DNA from: Vibrio bathopelagicus
Lineage (GTDB): Bacteria > Pseudomonadota > Gammaproteobacteria > Enterobacterales > Vibrionaceae
DNA: 64,000 nt
NCBI RefSeq assembly: GCF_014879975.1
Contig: NZ_CP062500.1
Coordinates: 1,426,001 to 1,490,000 of the forward strand
Direction: 5' to 3'
Shown piece after piece: positions 1 through 9,919 of the stretch. Below the pieces are notes generated by a model. It saw only the letters and a list, made by a program, of their open reading frames with translations, was not told where the DNA came from and searched no databases. Position numbers and translations under genes: made by a program. The first letter of the stretch is position 1; every line of letters begins with the position of its first letter.

Positions 1-1
1 A

Positions 2-205
2 GTCGAAGCAATATACCTGCATCGTATGGGTGTTGATTGCGGCGCCATACAGGTGGTGATATTGAACCAAAGCGGCTGGAAAGACATCAGTTCAAGCTTT
101 AAATTGACGCACTGCAATGATACGCAAGTTGGGCTTTATGAGATCAAACCAATTAATAGGCTGGGAATAAACCAAGCAACAGAAGGAACGGTCGATGAAG
201 CGTAA
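2..205 (+). CDS. 3' end of an unrecognised gene (partial)
   Basis: An open frame runs from the left edge to a TAA at 203-205 and gives a 67-residue C-terminal fragment (begins VEAIYLHRMG, ends ATEGTVDEA). The stop lies 11 nt inside the next gene, which starts at 195, so the two genes are probably translationally coupled. No domain is recognised. The upstream part is outside the window, so the size and function of the full protein cannot be judged. Confidence 0.55.
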   Translation, partial: VEAIYLHRMGVDCGAIQVVILNQSGWKDISSSFKLTHCNDTQVGLYEIKPINRLGINQATEGTVDEA

Positions 206-632
206 GTTTTGGTTACCTATCGTGGTTACCTTGTCCGCTATTTTTCTGTTTGGTGTCATTTCCGGTGTGATGACCCGAGGGGCTTATCAGTTTGAGGGTA
301 TCTATGAAAACGTCGGTTACGAAGTGCTGACGCTGGATCTGAAGAATGGCCGTTCAAAGATGCGTTATGTTGGTTATGATATTGACGGCCAAGTCGTGCA
401 AACGAAGCAGCTTTTTGGTGTCTTCTTGCGCTGGGGCAATCACTACTATTTCTATCAGATTGAACAAGACCAAGCTCATAGGCAGCAGACCTTTAATGTG
501 AAGAATCTTTTTATTCAGCATCACAACAACAGACGCAGTGTGATGGTTTCGGATCAGCGAGGTGCTTACGTGACCAAAGATGGGAAAATTCTGGAACTGA
601 AAGGGATTCTTTATGGGCGAGCACTTCGTTAA
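195..632 (+). CDS. hypothetical membrane-anchored protein
   Basis: A 145-residue protein. Residues 5-27 form one hydrophobic segment after a basic MKRK start, so it is either a signal anchor or an uncleaved signal peptide; the rest is polar and aromatic and probably lies in the periplasm. AAGGAACGG lies just before the ATG and serves as ribosome binding site. It overlaps the preceding gene by 11 nt, suggesting a shared operon, and a strong terminator follows at 692. The family is not recognised and no catalytic motif is visible. Confidence 0.7.
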   Translation: MKRKFWLPIVVTLSAIFLFGVISGVMTRGAYQFEGIYENVGYEVLTLDLKNGRSKMRYVGYDIDGQVVQTKQLFGVFLRWGNHYYFYQIEQDQAHRQQTFNVKNLFIQHHNNRRSVMVSDQRGAYVTKDGKILELKGILYGRALR

Positions 633-691
633 CTTGTACCTGTTTTTAAATTCGCTCAGTTAAAGCAAATTAATTCAGTCTTGTCTGACAT

Positions 692-723
692 AAAAGCGAC
701 GGCCCATTGAGCTGTCGCTTTTT
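692..723. terminator. bidirectional intrinsic terminator
   Basis: AAAAGCGAC and GTCGCTTTT form a perfect stem around a short loop, with A and T runs on the two sides. It sits between convergent genes (ending at 632 and 738) and can serve both. Confidence 0.85.
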
Positions 724-737
724 AGTTTGTTCAGAAT

Positions 738-1187
738 CTAATCTTCACCTAGAACACTCAATTTACTTTTGATGAAATCTTTGTGGTCAACGTAAAGTAG
801 TTCAGCCGTTTTGCGGATCACTGAATCTTCAAGTGGATCAATCTCTCCATCGGCATGCGCGACTTCCCACATAGCTTTAATCAGGTCTATGCGAACCGAC
901 TGCGAAAGCTCTCGCAGTTGGGAAGTGAAGTCGTACAGAGAAACAGATTGTTCAACTTGAGGCTCAGCTTGTGCCAATAAGGCTTTAGATTCTTCTTCGG
1001 TTATATTCAACAAACGTTGCAGCAAGTGAAGTTTGGCTTCTTGCTCTGATTCGTTGATCGCGTGGTCTGCACCGGCAACTTCGCATAACAAGCTGGCGAT
1101 AGCTAAGTTAGGTGAGGTGGTAGGTGTTTTACCTAAATCTGAGCCTTCAACTAATTGTTTAAATAACGAGGTAAGTGAGTTAAACAT
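738..1187 (-). CDS. TerB-like (tellurite resistance B / DjlA N-terminal fold) protein
   Basis: A 149-residue, all-helical, acidic protein. Two matching halves, each with an acidic helical stretch of the type AGADHAINESE (residues about 38-50) and AHADGEIDPLED (about 108-120), are typical of TerB/DjlA-type domains, where the acidic loops can bind metal. No signal peptide or membrane segment is seen, so it is cytoplasmic. It stands alone, ending at the shared terminator at 692. TerB-family members in vibrios mostly lack an assigned role; tellurite resistance should not be assumed. Confidence 0.75.
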   Translation of the reverse strand: MFNSLTSLFKQLVEGSDLGKTPTTSPNLAIASLLCEVAGADHAINESEQEAKLHLLQRLLNITEEESKALLAQAEPQVEQSVSLYDFTSQLRELSQSVRIDLIKAMWEVAHADGEIDPLEDSVIRKTAELLYVDHKDFIKSKLSVLGED

Positions 1188-1301
1188 AAGAGCATTCCAG
1201 TTATGGTGAATATTATTACTATTGGGCCTACAGAGTGTGATCGCAAGCGTCTTTACTTAAAACTGACATTACGAAGAGGTCAGCAATAAGGAACACTTAG
1301 T

Positions 1302-1569
1302 TAGGGCGTGTTGACCTTTTGCGGTTAAATTTTGTTCGATATAAAAGCGTTTTAATCGCGGCGAGGGGGAAGTAGCCTAGTCATTCTAAGCAAATCTCCC
1401 TCAACAAAGAGTAAAGCGCTTTTAGTCGAACCCTTCGGGCAGCGTTTGCTGGTCATTTCTACTACGTTATCGGCTTCTCATGTAGGCTAGCTACACATCG
1501 AAGCCTCTGCCTTGTATAAATCCCCAGCAATTCGCTGCAAAAGTCAGCTCGAAAGATTAACACGCCCTA
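1302..1569. mobile_element. MITE-like element with terminal inverted repeats
   Basis: The ends are near-perfect inverted repeats: TAGGGCGTGTTGACCTTTT at the left and, on the other strand, TAGGGCGTGTTAATCTTTC at the right. The element is about 264 bp inside a TA dinucleotide that looks like the target duplication (TA at 1302-1303 and 1568-1569). It has no coding capacity. TA targets and short GGGCG ends fit a non-autonomous element moved by a Tc1/mariner or IS630-type transposase, but this is inference. Inside, TTCGATATAAAAGCG and CGCTTTTAGTCGAA form a second imperfect inverted repeat. Confidence 0.7.
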
Positions 1570-3546
1570 GTACGGCTCAGGAAAACGCGTGACTTTTCCA
1601 TCACCACTTAACGTCGTAATCGCTTGTGGTTTCCCGTCGTTATCTAACCTGAGTTCACCAATTGCACTGCGGTTTGAAAGGCGATAAAAGGTCTGATTGT
1701 CAGGGCTACGCTTTTCGATTTTTAGGCGCTTTCGCTTGGTGAAATAGTTAAGAACTGAACGCGGGCTATACAATAATCGGTCACACACATCGCAGAATTT
1801 AAGCAATGGAGCAGGGAACTGATTCTTGATGCCACTGCAGGTGATTTGGTAGATGTTAGGACTGTTTCGGCGATACCTCAGCTTGATGTCGTAGGCAAAC
1901 GAGTAGTGAACATCACCGGAAAGCACCACGAAGTTGGTGGGCGTTTTGGTGTGGGTAAATATACTGATGAGCGTGTTAGCACTGCCAGGGTGTGCCATCC
2001 AGTTTTCAGCATCAATCATCAATGGCTTACCTATTGTAGTCGCCATCTTTTGCAGTGTTTCAATGAACTTAACACCGAACATTGGTGCAGCAGAAATAAT
2101 CACCACCTTGTCTTGATTAATCAACTGATGCTGAAATTCCGTCAGCGCTTCCCAGTCCATCAAACCCGATGGCTTGTTCATTCGTGATTCAGAGCGCCAA
2201 CGGCGCGTCCGAGTATCCAACACAATTACTTTTGGTGACGTATTGATGGTGTAATGCCACTCTTCAAAGCGATCGATCATCTCTAAGTATTGCTGGTGCT
2301 TTTGGGGGGCTATATTCTTACTGAGATCACCGTGGTTTTCGGTACCGCTAACCACCGAAGAGAAAAGCTGTTTGGTTTGTTCTATGAATTCATTGCTGAA
2401 CTTCTCTGGCGCATTACCCCAGCCTTGGCACATCCAATAAGCTGCAAGGCCGTTACCAATCACTTGAGTCGCAAAGCGATTTTGATCGACGGCATGTTCC
2501 CAACCCACAGTAAGGTTCCAATCATCGGTGACGTCATGGTCATCGAAGATCATATAAGTCGGAATATGAGCGAACAGTCGCTGTACCTGTGGCAAGCCTG
2601 CGACGAAGTCATCAATGATAACGCTTTCGTCACGCCACTGTTGTTGCTCGGCAGGTGTTAATTGACGATCGGCCTGCTTGAAATCATTTTCGATTAATCG
2701 CTCACGGTTGATGCATTGCCACAAGGTCGGGGACCAAACCAGCAGGTACATCGCGATGAATTCAGATAATGTGACCAAGTGGTTCTCACAATCGGTCGAG
2801 CTAAAGATAGGAATCCCGCGTTTAGGGAATAACTTATCGAGCAGCGAATCTGACGTGTTGTGGTGTGGCAGTAGGTGATGGCGTTGGTAGAGGTGATATT
2901 CACTCTCAAACAAGGCATCACTACTGTTGATTTGGCTAACCTGCGAATCGATTGGTAAATGCTCTCCAACCAGACCAAGCAATTGAATCACTTGCTGAAT
3001 AGCATCCAATGTTGGACCTGCAACGTGATCAGCGTAGATCTGATCGCCGCTCATCATCAGCATATCTGGTCGTTCAAGTACCGCTTGATTTGATATTTTG
3101 TTGTCTGCTGCGACTAGGCTGTCTTTGCTTGGGTGATGAGGGTTACGACAAGAACCATGCAAGATGTAGTCGGCAGTGGTTGAGATCTTAAATTCGATTC
3201 GAGAACTGTCGTTGTTGGTTCGCTTGCCCTCGTACACTAAATGCGGTGCCAGTTCAGTTAGTGAACCTTGATTGGTCTCTATTTGATATTCCAACGGAAC
3301 ATTGGTGGGAAACTCACCTTGTAAATGAATCAAGGTGACCCAAGCGTGTGTGCCGACTTGAATCGACTCTTGTTCATCGAGTGATGACAAATAAAAAGGC
3401 GTCTCTTGCTCTGCATTGAATAGTTGAGTTGTGCCCGAAAGTTGGGTGCTGGTGACTACCCAGAGTACCACCTCAGTTGCGGTGGTTTTTCTTAAAATTG
3501 GGCCAGCAAGCAATAAGGGAAGAGGTGATGTCGTCGAGCGTTTCAA
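1567..3546 (-). CDS. PhoD-like metallophosphoesterase (alkaline phosphatase D family)
   Basis: A 659-residue protein. An N-terminal beta-sandwich-like region (about 1-115) is followed by a calcineurin-like phosphatase domain with MMSGDQIYADH (about 162-172), FDDHDVTDDWN (about 335-345) and LSGDVHYSFAYD (about 545-556), which carry the Asp, Asn and His metal ligands of the PhoD superfamily. Classical PhoD enzymes are Tat-exported, but no twin-arginine or other signal is visible here, so it may work in the cytoplasm. The gene starts 8 nt after the stop of the 3555-4082 gene, so the two form an operon. Its stop codon is created by the inverted-repeat element at 1302-1569. The substrate is unknown. 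Confidence 0.85.
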   Translation of the reverse strand: MKRSTTSPLPLLLAGPILRKTTATEVVLWVVTSTQLSGTTQLFNAEQETPFYLSSLDEQESIQVGTHAWVTLIHLQGEFPTNVPLEYQIETNQGSLTELAPHLVYEGKRTNNDSSRIEFKISTTADYILHGSCRNPHHPSKDSLVAADNKISNQAVLERPDMLMMSGDQIYADHVAGPTLDAIQQVIQLLGLVGEHLPIDSQVSQINSSDALFESEYHLYQRHHLLPHHNTSDSLLDKLFPKRGIPIFSSTDCENHLVTLSEFIAMYLLVWSPTLWQCINRERLIENDFKQADRQLTPAEQQQWRDESVIIDDFVAGLPQVQRLFAHIPTYMIFDDHDVTDDWNLTVGWEHAVDQNRFATQVIGNGLAAYWMCQGWGNAPEKFSNEFIEQTKQLFSSVVSGTENHGDLSKNIAPQKHQQYLEMIDRFEEWHYTINTSPKVIVLDTRTRRWRSESRMNKPSGLMDWEALTEFQHQLINQDKVVIISAAPMFGVKFIETLQKMATTIGKPLMIDAENWMAHPGSANTLISIFTHTKTPTNFVVLSGDVHYSFAYDIKLRYRRNSPNIYQITCSGIKNQFPAPLLKFCDVCDRLLYSPRSVLNYFTKRKRLKIEKRSPDNQTFYRLSNRSAIGELRLDNDGKPQAITTLSGDGKVTRFPEPY

Positions 3547-3554
3547 TGCGGTTC

Positions 3555-4082
3555 CTAAATCGTTGGAGGTGAGTCGTTAAGTTGTTTCGTTTCAAGAGCA
3601 GAGGCTTCGAGTTCTGGTGTTTGAGGCTCGTTAGTTTCGCAAGCAGATGTTTCTGGTACGATCATATCAGACTCAGCCATTTCAGCTTCTGTTGTCTCAA
3701 GAACTTCGATAACTTCTGAGCTAGAAAGTTCATGACCCATTAGAAATATTGCTAATAGGGCATCGGCTTTAGTCTTGGTATCGGAAGGCTCGTCTAACAA
3801 TTGTTCAAGCTTTTCTCGAATCATAGCAATTTCGTGCTCAACAAAGCCACGGCCTTCGTCGTCCCCTTGGTTTTCTTCAGGGGCGTTATCGAACTCCATA
3901 AACAGCAGCTCACCGTCCAACTTTGTGTTGACCAGTCGCTCTGGTAACCATTCTTCACCCATAACGATATCTGGGTCGGAATCATTGGGTAAGTGGTCTA
4001 TAATGTTTTGTAATTCTGAGACTTTCACAATACTTTCATTTAACCGAGAATATTCTACATTGTAACGGTCAATGTCGATCAA
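3555..4082 (-). CDS. acidic hypothetical protein upstream of the PhoD-like gene
   Basis: A 175-residue, strongly acidic protein with no signal peptide or membrane segment. The last 50 residues are low complexity, with repeats of the type ETxEPQTPELEASALETK, probably disordered. It is the first gene of a two-gene operon with the PhoD-like phosphatase and is divergent from the OmpV-like gene, with about 80 nt between the start codons. The family is not recognised. Confidence 0.65.
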   Translation of the reverse strand: MIDIDRYNVEYSRLNESIVKVSELQNIIDHLPNDSDPDIVMGEEWLPERLVNTKLDGELLFMEFDNAPEENQGDDEGRGFVEHEIAMIREKLEQLLDEPSDTKTKADALLAIFLMGHELSSSEVIEVLETTEAEMAESDMIVPETSACETNEPQTPELEASALETKQLNDSPPTI

Positions 4083-4163
4083 ACCTAAAATTAGTTGGCT
4101 GGCATGGCCAATAAATGTCTATTCAGTAACACAATATTTATTACAAAGAGTAATTACACAAGA

Positions 4164-5480
4164 ATGAAGCACAAATTTTCACCTAAGCTCATTTCGTATG
4201 GAGCGGTTTTATTAAGTAACGCTTTTTTAGGTAATAGCGTGGCGTCGGCTGCGGAAGAGCAAGAGTGGGGCATTGCCGCAATGTTCCGTACTGCGAGTAT
4301 TCCTTACGACACGTCTGGTGGTGACCAATCGGTTAACTCGTTTGTACCGATGTTGTTTTTTAAAAATGATTATGTGTTCATTGATGGCACTGAAATGGGC
4401 GTATACCTGTATCAAGCCGATGATGAAAAGTGGTCACTAAACGCTATATCTCGTATGCGTTTTATTGATATCCCAGCTTCAGAGCAAAACGCCATTGAAG
4501 GTGATACCGCCGATTTCGGTGCTCAATTTACTTATCAACTTGATGAGCAATGGGCCGTCGAAACGGAAATCATGAGTGACAGTGAATACAACTTTCACGG
4601 TAACCTGCGAGCAAAAGCCAAGTATGAAACCGGTGATTGGGAGTTTTCTCCAAGTGCCACGTTGCGATACAAAAGTGCCGACTTCAACAGTGAATATTAT
4701 TCCGCAGCGGGCGAAACCATTGGCGCCGGGGTTGACCTTAATGTCGGTGTAGAAGCGCGTTATCACGTGTTTTCGAACCTTTACCTATTGGGCTCAACCA
4801 GTGTGACTCGATTGGATGACAACGCTTACGATTCGTCTATTGTTGAAGACCGCTATCAAGGTGAATTGTACCTTGGCTTTGGTTTCTTTAACGACAAAGA
4901 GAAAGCGCCGAAACCTAAGCTGAGCAATGCGCCGTATTTACGTGTCGCACACGGCTGGGCAACGCCATCCAATATTGGCGACATCATGAAGTTCAACGCC
5001 GAGAAAGACGAATACAACAACCAGCTTACCTCATTCTTCTATGGCCACCCGTTAACGGATGAAGTATTCGGCTTCCCATTGGACATTTACCTAACGCCGG
5101 GTATCGCGCACCACTGGAGTTCAGATGTTCAGTCCAGCAGTACCGAATACATCATTGCAATCAAAGCCTACTATACGTTTAACTGGCCAACAGAGTGGCG
5201 ATTTGGTGTTGCAGAAGGTATGTCTTACATCGATTCGATTACCTATATCGAAGGATCTGAGATGGACCGTAAAGGGTATACCGCGAGCCATCTATTGAAC
5301 TACCTGGATTTCTCATTGGATCTGAATGTGGGTGATTTAATCGGTAAGAACGATTTGAATAACTTGTGGTTCGGCTACTCGTTGCATCATCGTTCTGCGA
5401 TCTTTGAAAACGCCTCTCAGTTTGGTCGTATCAAAGGCGGCAGTAACTACAACACCGTTTACTTCCAGTACGAGTTCTAA
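4164..5480 (+). CDS. MipA/OmpV family outer membrane protein
   Basis: A 438-residue protein from the start chosen here. MKHKFSPK begins a classical signal peptide ending near SVASAAEEQ; an ATG at 4095 would put 23 unlikely residues in front of it. The mature part is rich in alternating aromatic and polar residues, includes the OmpV-like stretch MFFKNDYVFIDG-type region near residues 70-90, and ends in YFQYEF, the terminal Phe expected of a beta-barrel. MipA/OmpV proteins are scaffolds or porin-like proteins of uncertain role. The gene stands alone, divergent from the phosphatase operon. Confidence 0.85.
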   Translation: MKHKFSPKLISYGAVLLSNAFLGNSVASAAEEQEWGIAAMFRTASIPYDTSGGDQSVNSFVPMLFFKNDYVFIDGTEMGVYLYQADDEKWSLNAISRMRFIDIPASEQNAIEGDTADFGAQFTYQLDEQWAVETEIMSDSEYNFHGNLRAKAKYETGDWEFSPSATLRYKSADFNSEYYSAAGETIGAGVDLNVGVEARYHVFSNLYLLGSTSVTRLDDNAYDSSIVEDRYQGELYLGFGFFNDKEKAPKPKLSNAPYLRVAHGWATPSNIGDIMKFNAEKDEYNNQLTSFFYGHPLTDEVFGFPLDIYLTPGIAHHWSSDVQSSSTEYIIAIKAYYTFNWPTEWRFGVAEGMSYIDSITYIEGSEMDRKGYTASHLLNYLDFSLDLNVGDLIGKNDLNNLWFGYSLHHRSAIFENASQFGRIKGGSNYNTVYFQYEF

Positions 5481-5606
5481 GCGCAGCGTTTAACTGTGGT
5501 TGTCATACATACGGTTTTCAACGGTAGCTTTTAGCCGTAGTTTACCAAGCATGACTTGCATTTGACCTGGCTTTCATAGCCCCTGTTAGCGTTAGTGTAA
5601 TTAATC

Positions 5607-5650
5607 AGCCTGATAGCAAAAGGTTTTCCCTTTGTTGTCAGGCTTTTTTG
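5607..5650 (+). terminator. intrinsic terminator after the OmpV-like gene
   Basis: AGCCTGA (5607-5613) pairs with TCAGGCT (5638-5644), with further A-rich/T-rich pairing inside, followed by TTTTTTG. It lies between the OmpV-like gene and hrpA. Confidence 0.75.
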
Positions 5651-5706
5651 TTTGAGACTTGTGGTACAATCGCGCGAGTTTAATAAGTACAAGAATAGGA
5701 CACGCT

Positions 5707-8700
5707 TTGACTTCGTCTCCGGAAAAAGCAGACAACAACAAGAATGCAGCACAGCCAAGTTCTCCACAGAACGAAGCGAAATCGAATAAGCCTGCATCGA
5801 ACCGACCTGCTAAACAACCAAAAGCTAAATCTGCCGATCATTCAGCAGCAGCCAATACAAAAGCATCTCAAAATAGCCCAGCCTCTCTTCGTAAAGCGCT
5901 CAACGAATGTATGATGCGCGATCGCTTCCGTCTGAGTAAGCGAATTGCTGGTGCGAGTAGAATTAAAAACGAACAATCCAAGAACGTTGTCTTCGATGAG
6001 ATTGCGTTAGACATTGCCAAGTCAATGATGACGGCAAATCAGCGTGCCTCGCACAAACCAACCATCGAATACCCAGAAATTCTCCCTGTTAGCCAAAAGC
6101 GCGATGATATTGCGAAAGCCATTTCTGAAAACCAAGTGGTTATCGTGGCGGGTGAAACGGGCTCGGGTAAAACCACTCAGTTACCAAAGATTTGTTCTGA
6201 GCTTGGCCGTGGCCGCTTTGGCTTAATTGGTCACACTCAGCCTCGTCGTCTTGCGGCTCGTTCGGTTGCAAACCGCATCGCGGAAGAGATGGAAACACAG
6301 CTGGGTGATTTTGTTGGTTATAAGGTTCGTTTTAACGACCAAATTTCTGATAACACACAAATCAAACTGATGACCGACGGTATTCTACTGGCGGAAATTC
6401 AGCACGACCGTTTCTTAAGTCAATACGACACCATCATCATCGATGAAGCTCACGAACGTAGCCTGAACATCGACTTCATCATGGGTTACTTAAGAGAGCT
6501 TCTGCCAAAGCGTCCTGACCTTAAAGTTATCATTACATCGGCGACCATCGATCCTGAGCGTTTCTCGAAGCACTTTAACAATGCACCGATCATCGAAGTA
6601 TCAGGTCGAACGTACCCTGTAGATACGCGTTACCGTCCATTAGGTGGTGATGAAAGTGATTCAGATCGTGACCAAATCGAAGGGATTTTTGAAGCGGTAG
6701 ATGAGCTTTGTGATGAAGGGCAAGGCGATATCTTGATCTTCATGAACGGTGAGCGTGAAATTCGTGACACTGCCGATTCTTTAAGTAAACGTAACCTGCG
6801 TGATACTGAGATTGTTCCGCTGTACGCGCGTCTTTCTGCAGGCGAACAGAACCGCATCTTCCAGTCTCACACTGGTCGACGCATCGTTCTCGCGACCAAC
6901 GTGGCAGAAACCTCATTAACCGTTCCGGGCATCAAGTATGTAATCGACCCAGGTACGGCGCGTATTAGCCGTTACAGCTACCGTACTAAAGTACAACGCC
7001 TACCGATTGAGCCAGTGTCTCAAGCGAGTGCGAACCAGCGTAAAGGTCGTTGTGGTCGTGTTGCGGAAGGTATCTGTATTCGTTTGTACTCTGAGGAAGA
7101 TTTCGAATCACGCCCAGAGTTTACTGACCCTGAGATCCTTCGTACTAACCTAGCATCCGTTATCCTTCAGATGACAGCGCTGGGCCTAGGCGACATTCAA
7201 GCATTCCCATTTGTTGAAGCGCCCGATAAGCGCAACATTCAAGATGGTGTAAGGCTGCTTGAAGAGCTCGGTGCGATCGCGACAGCTGAACCGGCTGCGA
7301 ACAAAAACAAGAATCAAGGCGACGATAAGAAGAAGCTAACAGCAATTGGTCGCAAGCTGGCTAAGCTGCCGATTGACCCACGTTTAGCGCGTATGGTGAT
7401 TGAAGCGCCAAGTAACCGCTGTTTGCACGAAGTGATGGTGATTGCTTCTGCATTGTCGATTCAAGATCCGCGTGAGCGTCCATCAGACAAGCAACAATCG
7501 TCTGACGATAAGCACAAGCGCTTCTTCGACAAAGAGTCAGACTTCATCACGTTTGTGAACCTTTGGGATTACGTTAAGCAGCAACAAAAAGAGTTGTCGA
7601 GTAACCAGTTCCGCAAACAGTGTAAGCAAGATTACCTGAACTATTTACGTATCCGTGAATGGCAAGATGTGTACTTCCAAATTCACCAAGCGATGCGTGA
7701 ATTGGATACCAAGCTGAATACAGAACCGGGCAGTTACGACGGCATTCACATGTCTCTGTTATCAGGTTTGCTTTCACACATCGGTATGAAAGACCAAGAG
7801 AAGAATGAGTATCAAGGTGCTCGTAACGCACGCTTCCATATCTTCCCTGCGTCTGGCTTATTTAAGAAACAACCAAAGTGGATCATGTCTGCTGAGCTGG
7901 TGGAAACCTCAAAACTTTGGGGTCGTGTTATCGCTAAGATTCAGCCTGAATGGATTGAACCACTAGCAAAACACCTGATTAAGCGCAGCTACAGCGAACC
8001 ACATTGGTCGAAGAAGCAAGCGGCAGTAATGGCACACGAAAAAGTGATGCTTTACGGAATCCCAATCATCCCGAAACGTTTAGTGAACTACGGTGCGATT
8101 GATGCCACTGTCAGCCGTGAATTGTTCGTGCGCAGCGCTTTGGTTGAAGGTGAGTGGGAAACCAAACATGCCTTCTTCAAGCAGAACCGTAAGCTACTGC
8201 AAGAAGTAGAAGAGCTAGAACATAAATCGCGTCGTCGTGACATCTTGATCGATGATGATGAGCTGTTCGACTTCTATGACCAACGTGTTGGCGAAGAGGC
8301 TGTGTCAGGCCGTCACTTTGATACATGGTGGAAGAAGACCAGCCAGAAAACACCTGAACTGCTGAACTTCGAAAAGTCGATGCTGTTCCGCGGTGATGCA
8401 AGCCACGTTACTGATTTGGATTACCCGAACTTCTGGCACCAAAATGGTATCAAGCTAAAGCTGAGCTACCAATTTGAGCCGGGCGACGACAACGATGGTG
8501 TAACGGTACACATTCCGCTGCCTATCTTGAACCAAATCGACCAGAACGGTTTTGATTGGCAGATCCCAGGCTTGCGTCAGGAATTGGTGATTAGCCTAAT
8601 TAAGTCGCTACCTAAAACGCTACGCCGTAACTTTGTGCCTGCGCCAAACTACGCCGATGCGTTCTTGGCTCGTGTGACACCACTTGAAGCACCGTTGTTG

Positions 8701-9777
8701 GATTCTCTTGAGAAAGAGCTGCGCCGCATGACAGGTGTGGAAGTGGTACGTGATGACTGGAAGTTAGACCAGATCCCAGAGCACTTAAAGGTAACATTCC
8801 GCGCTGTGGATCATCGCAAGCGTAAGCTGAAAGAACAGAAAGATCTGCATGAGCTAAAAGAAAGCCTGAAAGACAAGGTTCAAGAAACGCTTTCTAAGGT
8901 TGCTGACGATGATATCGAGCAGCAGAACCTGCATACGTGGAGCTTTGGTGAGTTACCAAAAGTTTACCAACAGAAGCGTGGCGGCTACGATGTTAAAGCC
9001 TTCCCAGCATTGGTGGATTCTAAAGACAGCGTAGAAATTAAACTGTTCGAAACCGAGCAAGAGCAGATCTCAGCAATGAAATCGGGCCAGCGTCGTTTAA
9101 TCCTGCTGAACGTGCCATCGCCGATTAAATACTTGCACTCTAACTTGCCGAACAAATCGAAACTTGGCTTGTATTTCAACCCATATGGGCAGGTTCTCGA
9201 TCTCATCGATGACTGTATCGCTTGTGGTATTGATAAGCTGATTGAAGAGAAGGGCGGTTTAGTTTGGGAACCAGAGCAGTTTGAAGCACTGAAAGAGCAC
9301 GTACGTGCAGAGCTGGGTGACAGCGTGGTTGAGATTGCTCAACAGGTTGAAACCATTTTAACCACGGCATTCAGCATCAGTAAGAAGCTGAAAGGACGTG
9401 TCGACCTTTCAATGGCATTTGCGCTTTCAGACATCAAAGCTCAAGTAGAAGGTTTGATTTTTAAGGGGTTTGCCACAGAATGCGGGTGGAAACGTCTGCC
9501 GGATATTCTACGCTATATGAAAGCCATTGAGCGTCGTATGGAAAAACTGCCGATTGACCCGAACAAAGATCGTTTGCATATGATCAAAGTTGAGTCAGTA
9601 ATGAACGATTACAAAGAGCTGCTGAATAAGATTCCAAAAGGGATCGCGGTTCCAGAAAATGTAAAAGAGGTGCGTTGGATGATAGAAGAGCTTCGTGTAA
9701 GCTTCTTCGCACAGCAGCTCGGTACGCCTTACCCAGTTTCAGATAAGCGTGTTAAAAACGCTATTGATGCTTGCTAA
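5707..9777 (+). CDS. hrpA: ATP-dependent RNA helicase HrpA
   Basis: A 1356-residue DEAH-box helicase, close to the usual size of about 1300. From the TTG start, Walker A GETGSGKT is at 149-156, the DEAH box at 246-249, SAT soon after, and QRKGRCGR (motif VI) in the second RecA domain; the winged-helix, ratchet, OB-fold and long C-terminal HrpA region follow. E. coli HrpA takes part in mRNA processing and rescue of stalled ribosomes. An ATG at 5659 lies upstream, but it sits in a likely promoter (TACAAT at 5665) just after a terminator, while TTG at 5707 has AGGA spaced correctly; TTG is preferred. The N-terminal 60 residues are a basic, disordered extension. Confidence 0.95.
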   Translation: MTSSPEKADNNKNAAQPSSPQNEAKSNKPASNRPAKQPKAKSADHSAAANTKASQNSPASLRKALNECMMRDRFRLSKRIAGASRIKNEQSKNVVFDEIALDIAKSMMTANQRASHKPTIEYPEILPVSQKRDDIAKAISENQVVIVAGETGSGKTTQLPKICSELGRGRFGLIGHTQPRRLAARSVANRIAEEMETQLGDFVGYKVRFNDQISDNTQIKLMTDGILLAEIQHDRFLSQYDTIIIDEAHERSLNIDFIMGYLRELLPKRPDLKVIITSATIDPERFSKHFNNAPIIEVSGRTYPVDTRYRPLGGDESDSDRDQIEGIFEAVDELCDEGQGDILIFMNGEREIRDTADSLSKRNLRDTEIVPLYARLSAGEQNRIFQSHTGRRIVLATNVAETSLTVPGIKYVIDPGTARISRYSYRTKVQRLPIEPVSQASANQRKGRCGRVAEGICIRLYSEEDFESRPEFTDPEILRTNLASVILQMTALGLGDIQAFPFVEAPDKRNIQDGVRLLEELGAIATAEPAANKNKNQGDDKKKLTAIGRKLAKLPIDPRLARMVIEAPSNRCLHEVMVIASALSIQDPRERPSDKQQSSDDKHKRFFDKESDFITFVNLWDYVKQQQKELSSNQFRKQCKQDYLNYLRIREWQDVYFQIHQAMRELDTKLNTEPGSYDGIHMSLLSGLLSHIGMKDQEKNEYQGARNARFHIFPASGLFKKQPKWIMSAELVETSKLWGRVIAKIQPEWIEPLAKHLIKRSYSEPHWSKKQAAVMAHEKVMLYGIPIIPKRLVNYGAIDATVSRELFVRSALVEGEWETKHAFFKQNRKLLQEVEELEHKSRRRDILIDDDELFDFYDQRVGEEAVSGRHFDTWWKKTSQKTPELLNFEKSMLFRGDASHVTDLDYPNFWHQNGIKLKLSYQFEPGDDNDGVTVHIPLPILNQIDQNGFDWQIPGLRQELVISLIKSLPKTLRRNFVPAPNYADAFLARVTPLEAPLLDSLEKELRRMTGVEVVRDDWKLDQIPEHLKVTFRAVDHRKRKLKEQKDLHELKESLKDKVQETLSKVADDDIEQQNLHTWSFGELPKVYQQKRGGYDVKAFPALVDSKDSVEIKLFETEQEQISAMKSGQRRLILLNVPSPIKYLHSNLPNKSKLGLYFNPYGQVLDLIDDCIACGIDKLIEEKGGLVWEPEQFEALKEHVRAELGDSVVEIAQQVETILTTAFSISKKLKGRVDLSMAFALSDIKAQVEGLIFKGFATECGWKRLPDILRYMKAIERRMEKLPIDPNKDRLHMIKVESVMNDYKELLNKIPKGIAVPENVKEVRWMIEELRVSFFAQQLGTPYPVSDKRVKNAIDAC

Positions 9778-9919
9778 AGGAATAAAGCTAGACGCAATGG
9801 CAAGGTTTGGGTATAAATCTTGCTTATTGCATTACTAATTAAATAGTTACAACAAAAAGGGCGACTTGGTGGCAATTTATTACCACGCAAGGCCTGCCAC
9901 TAGGACGAAAAGGTCGAAT

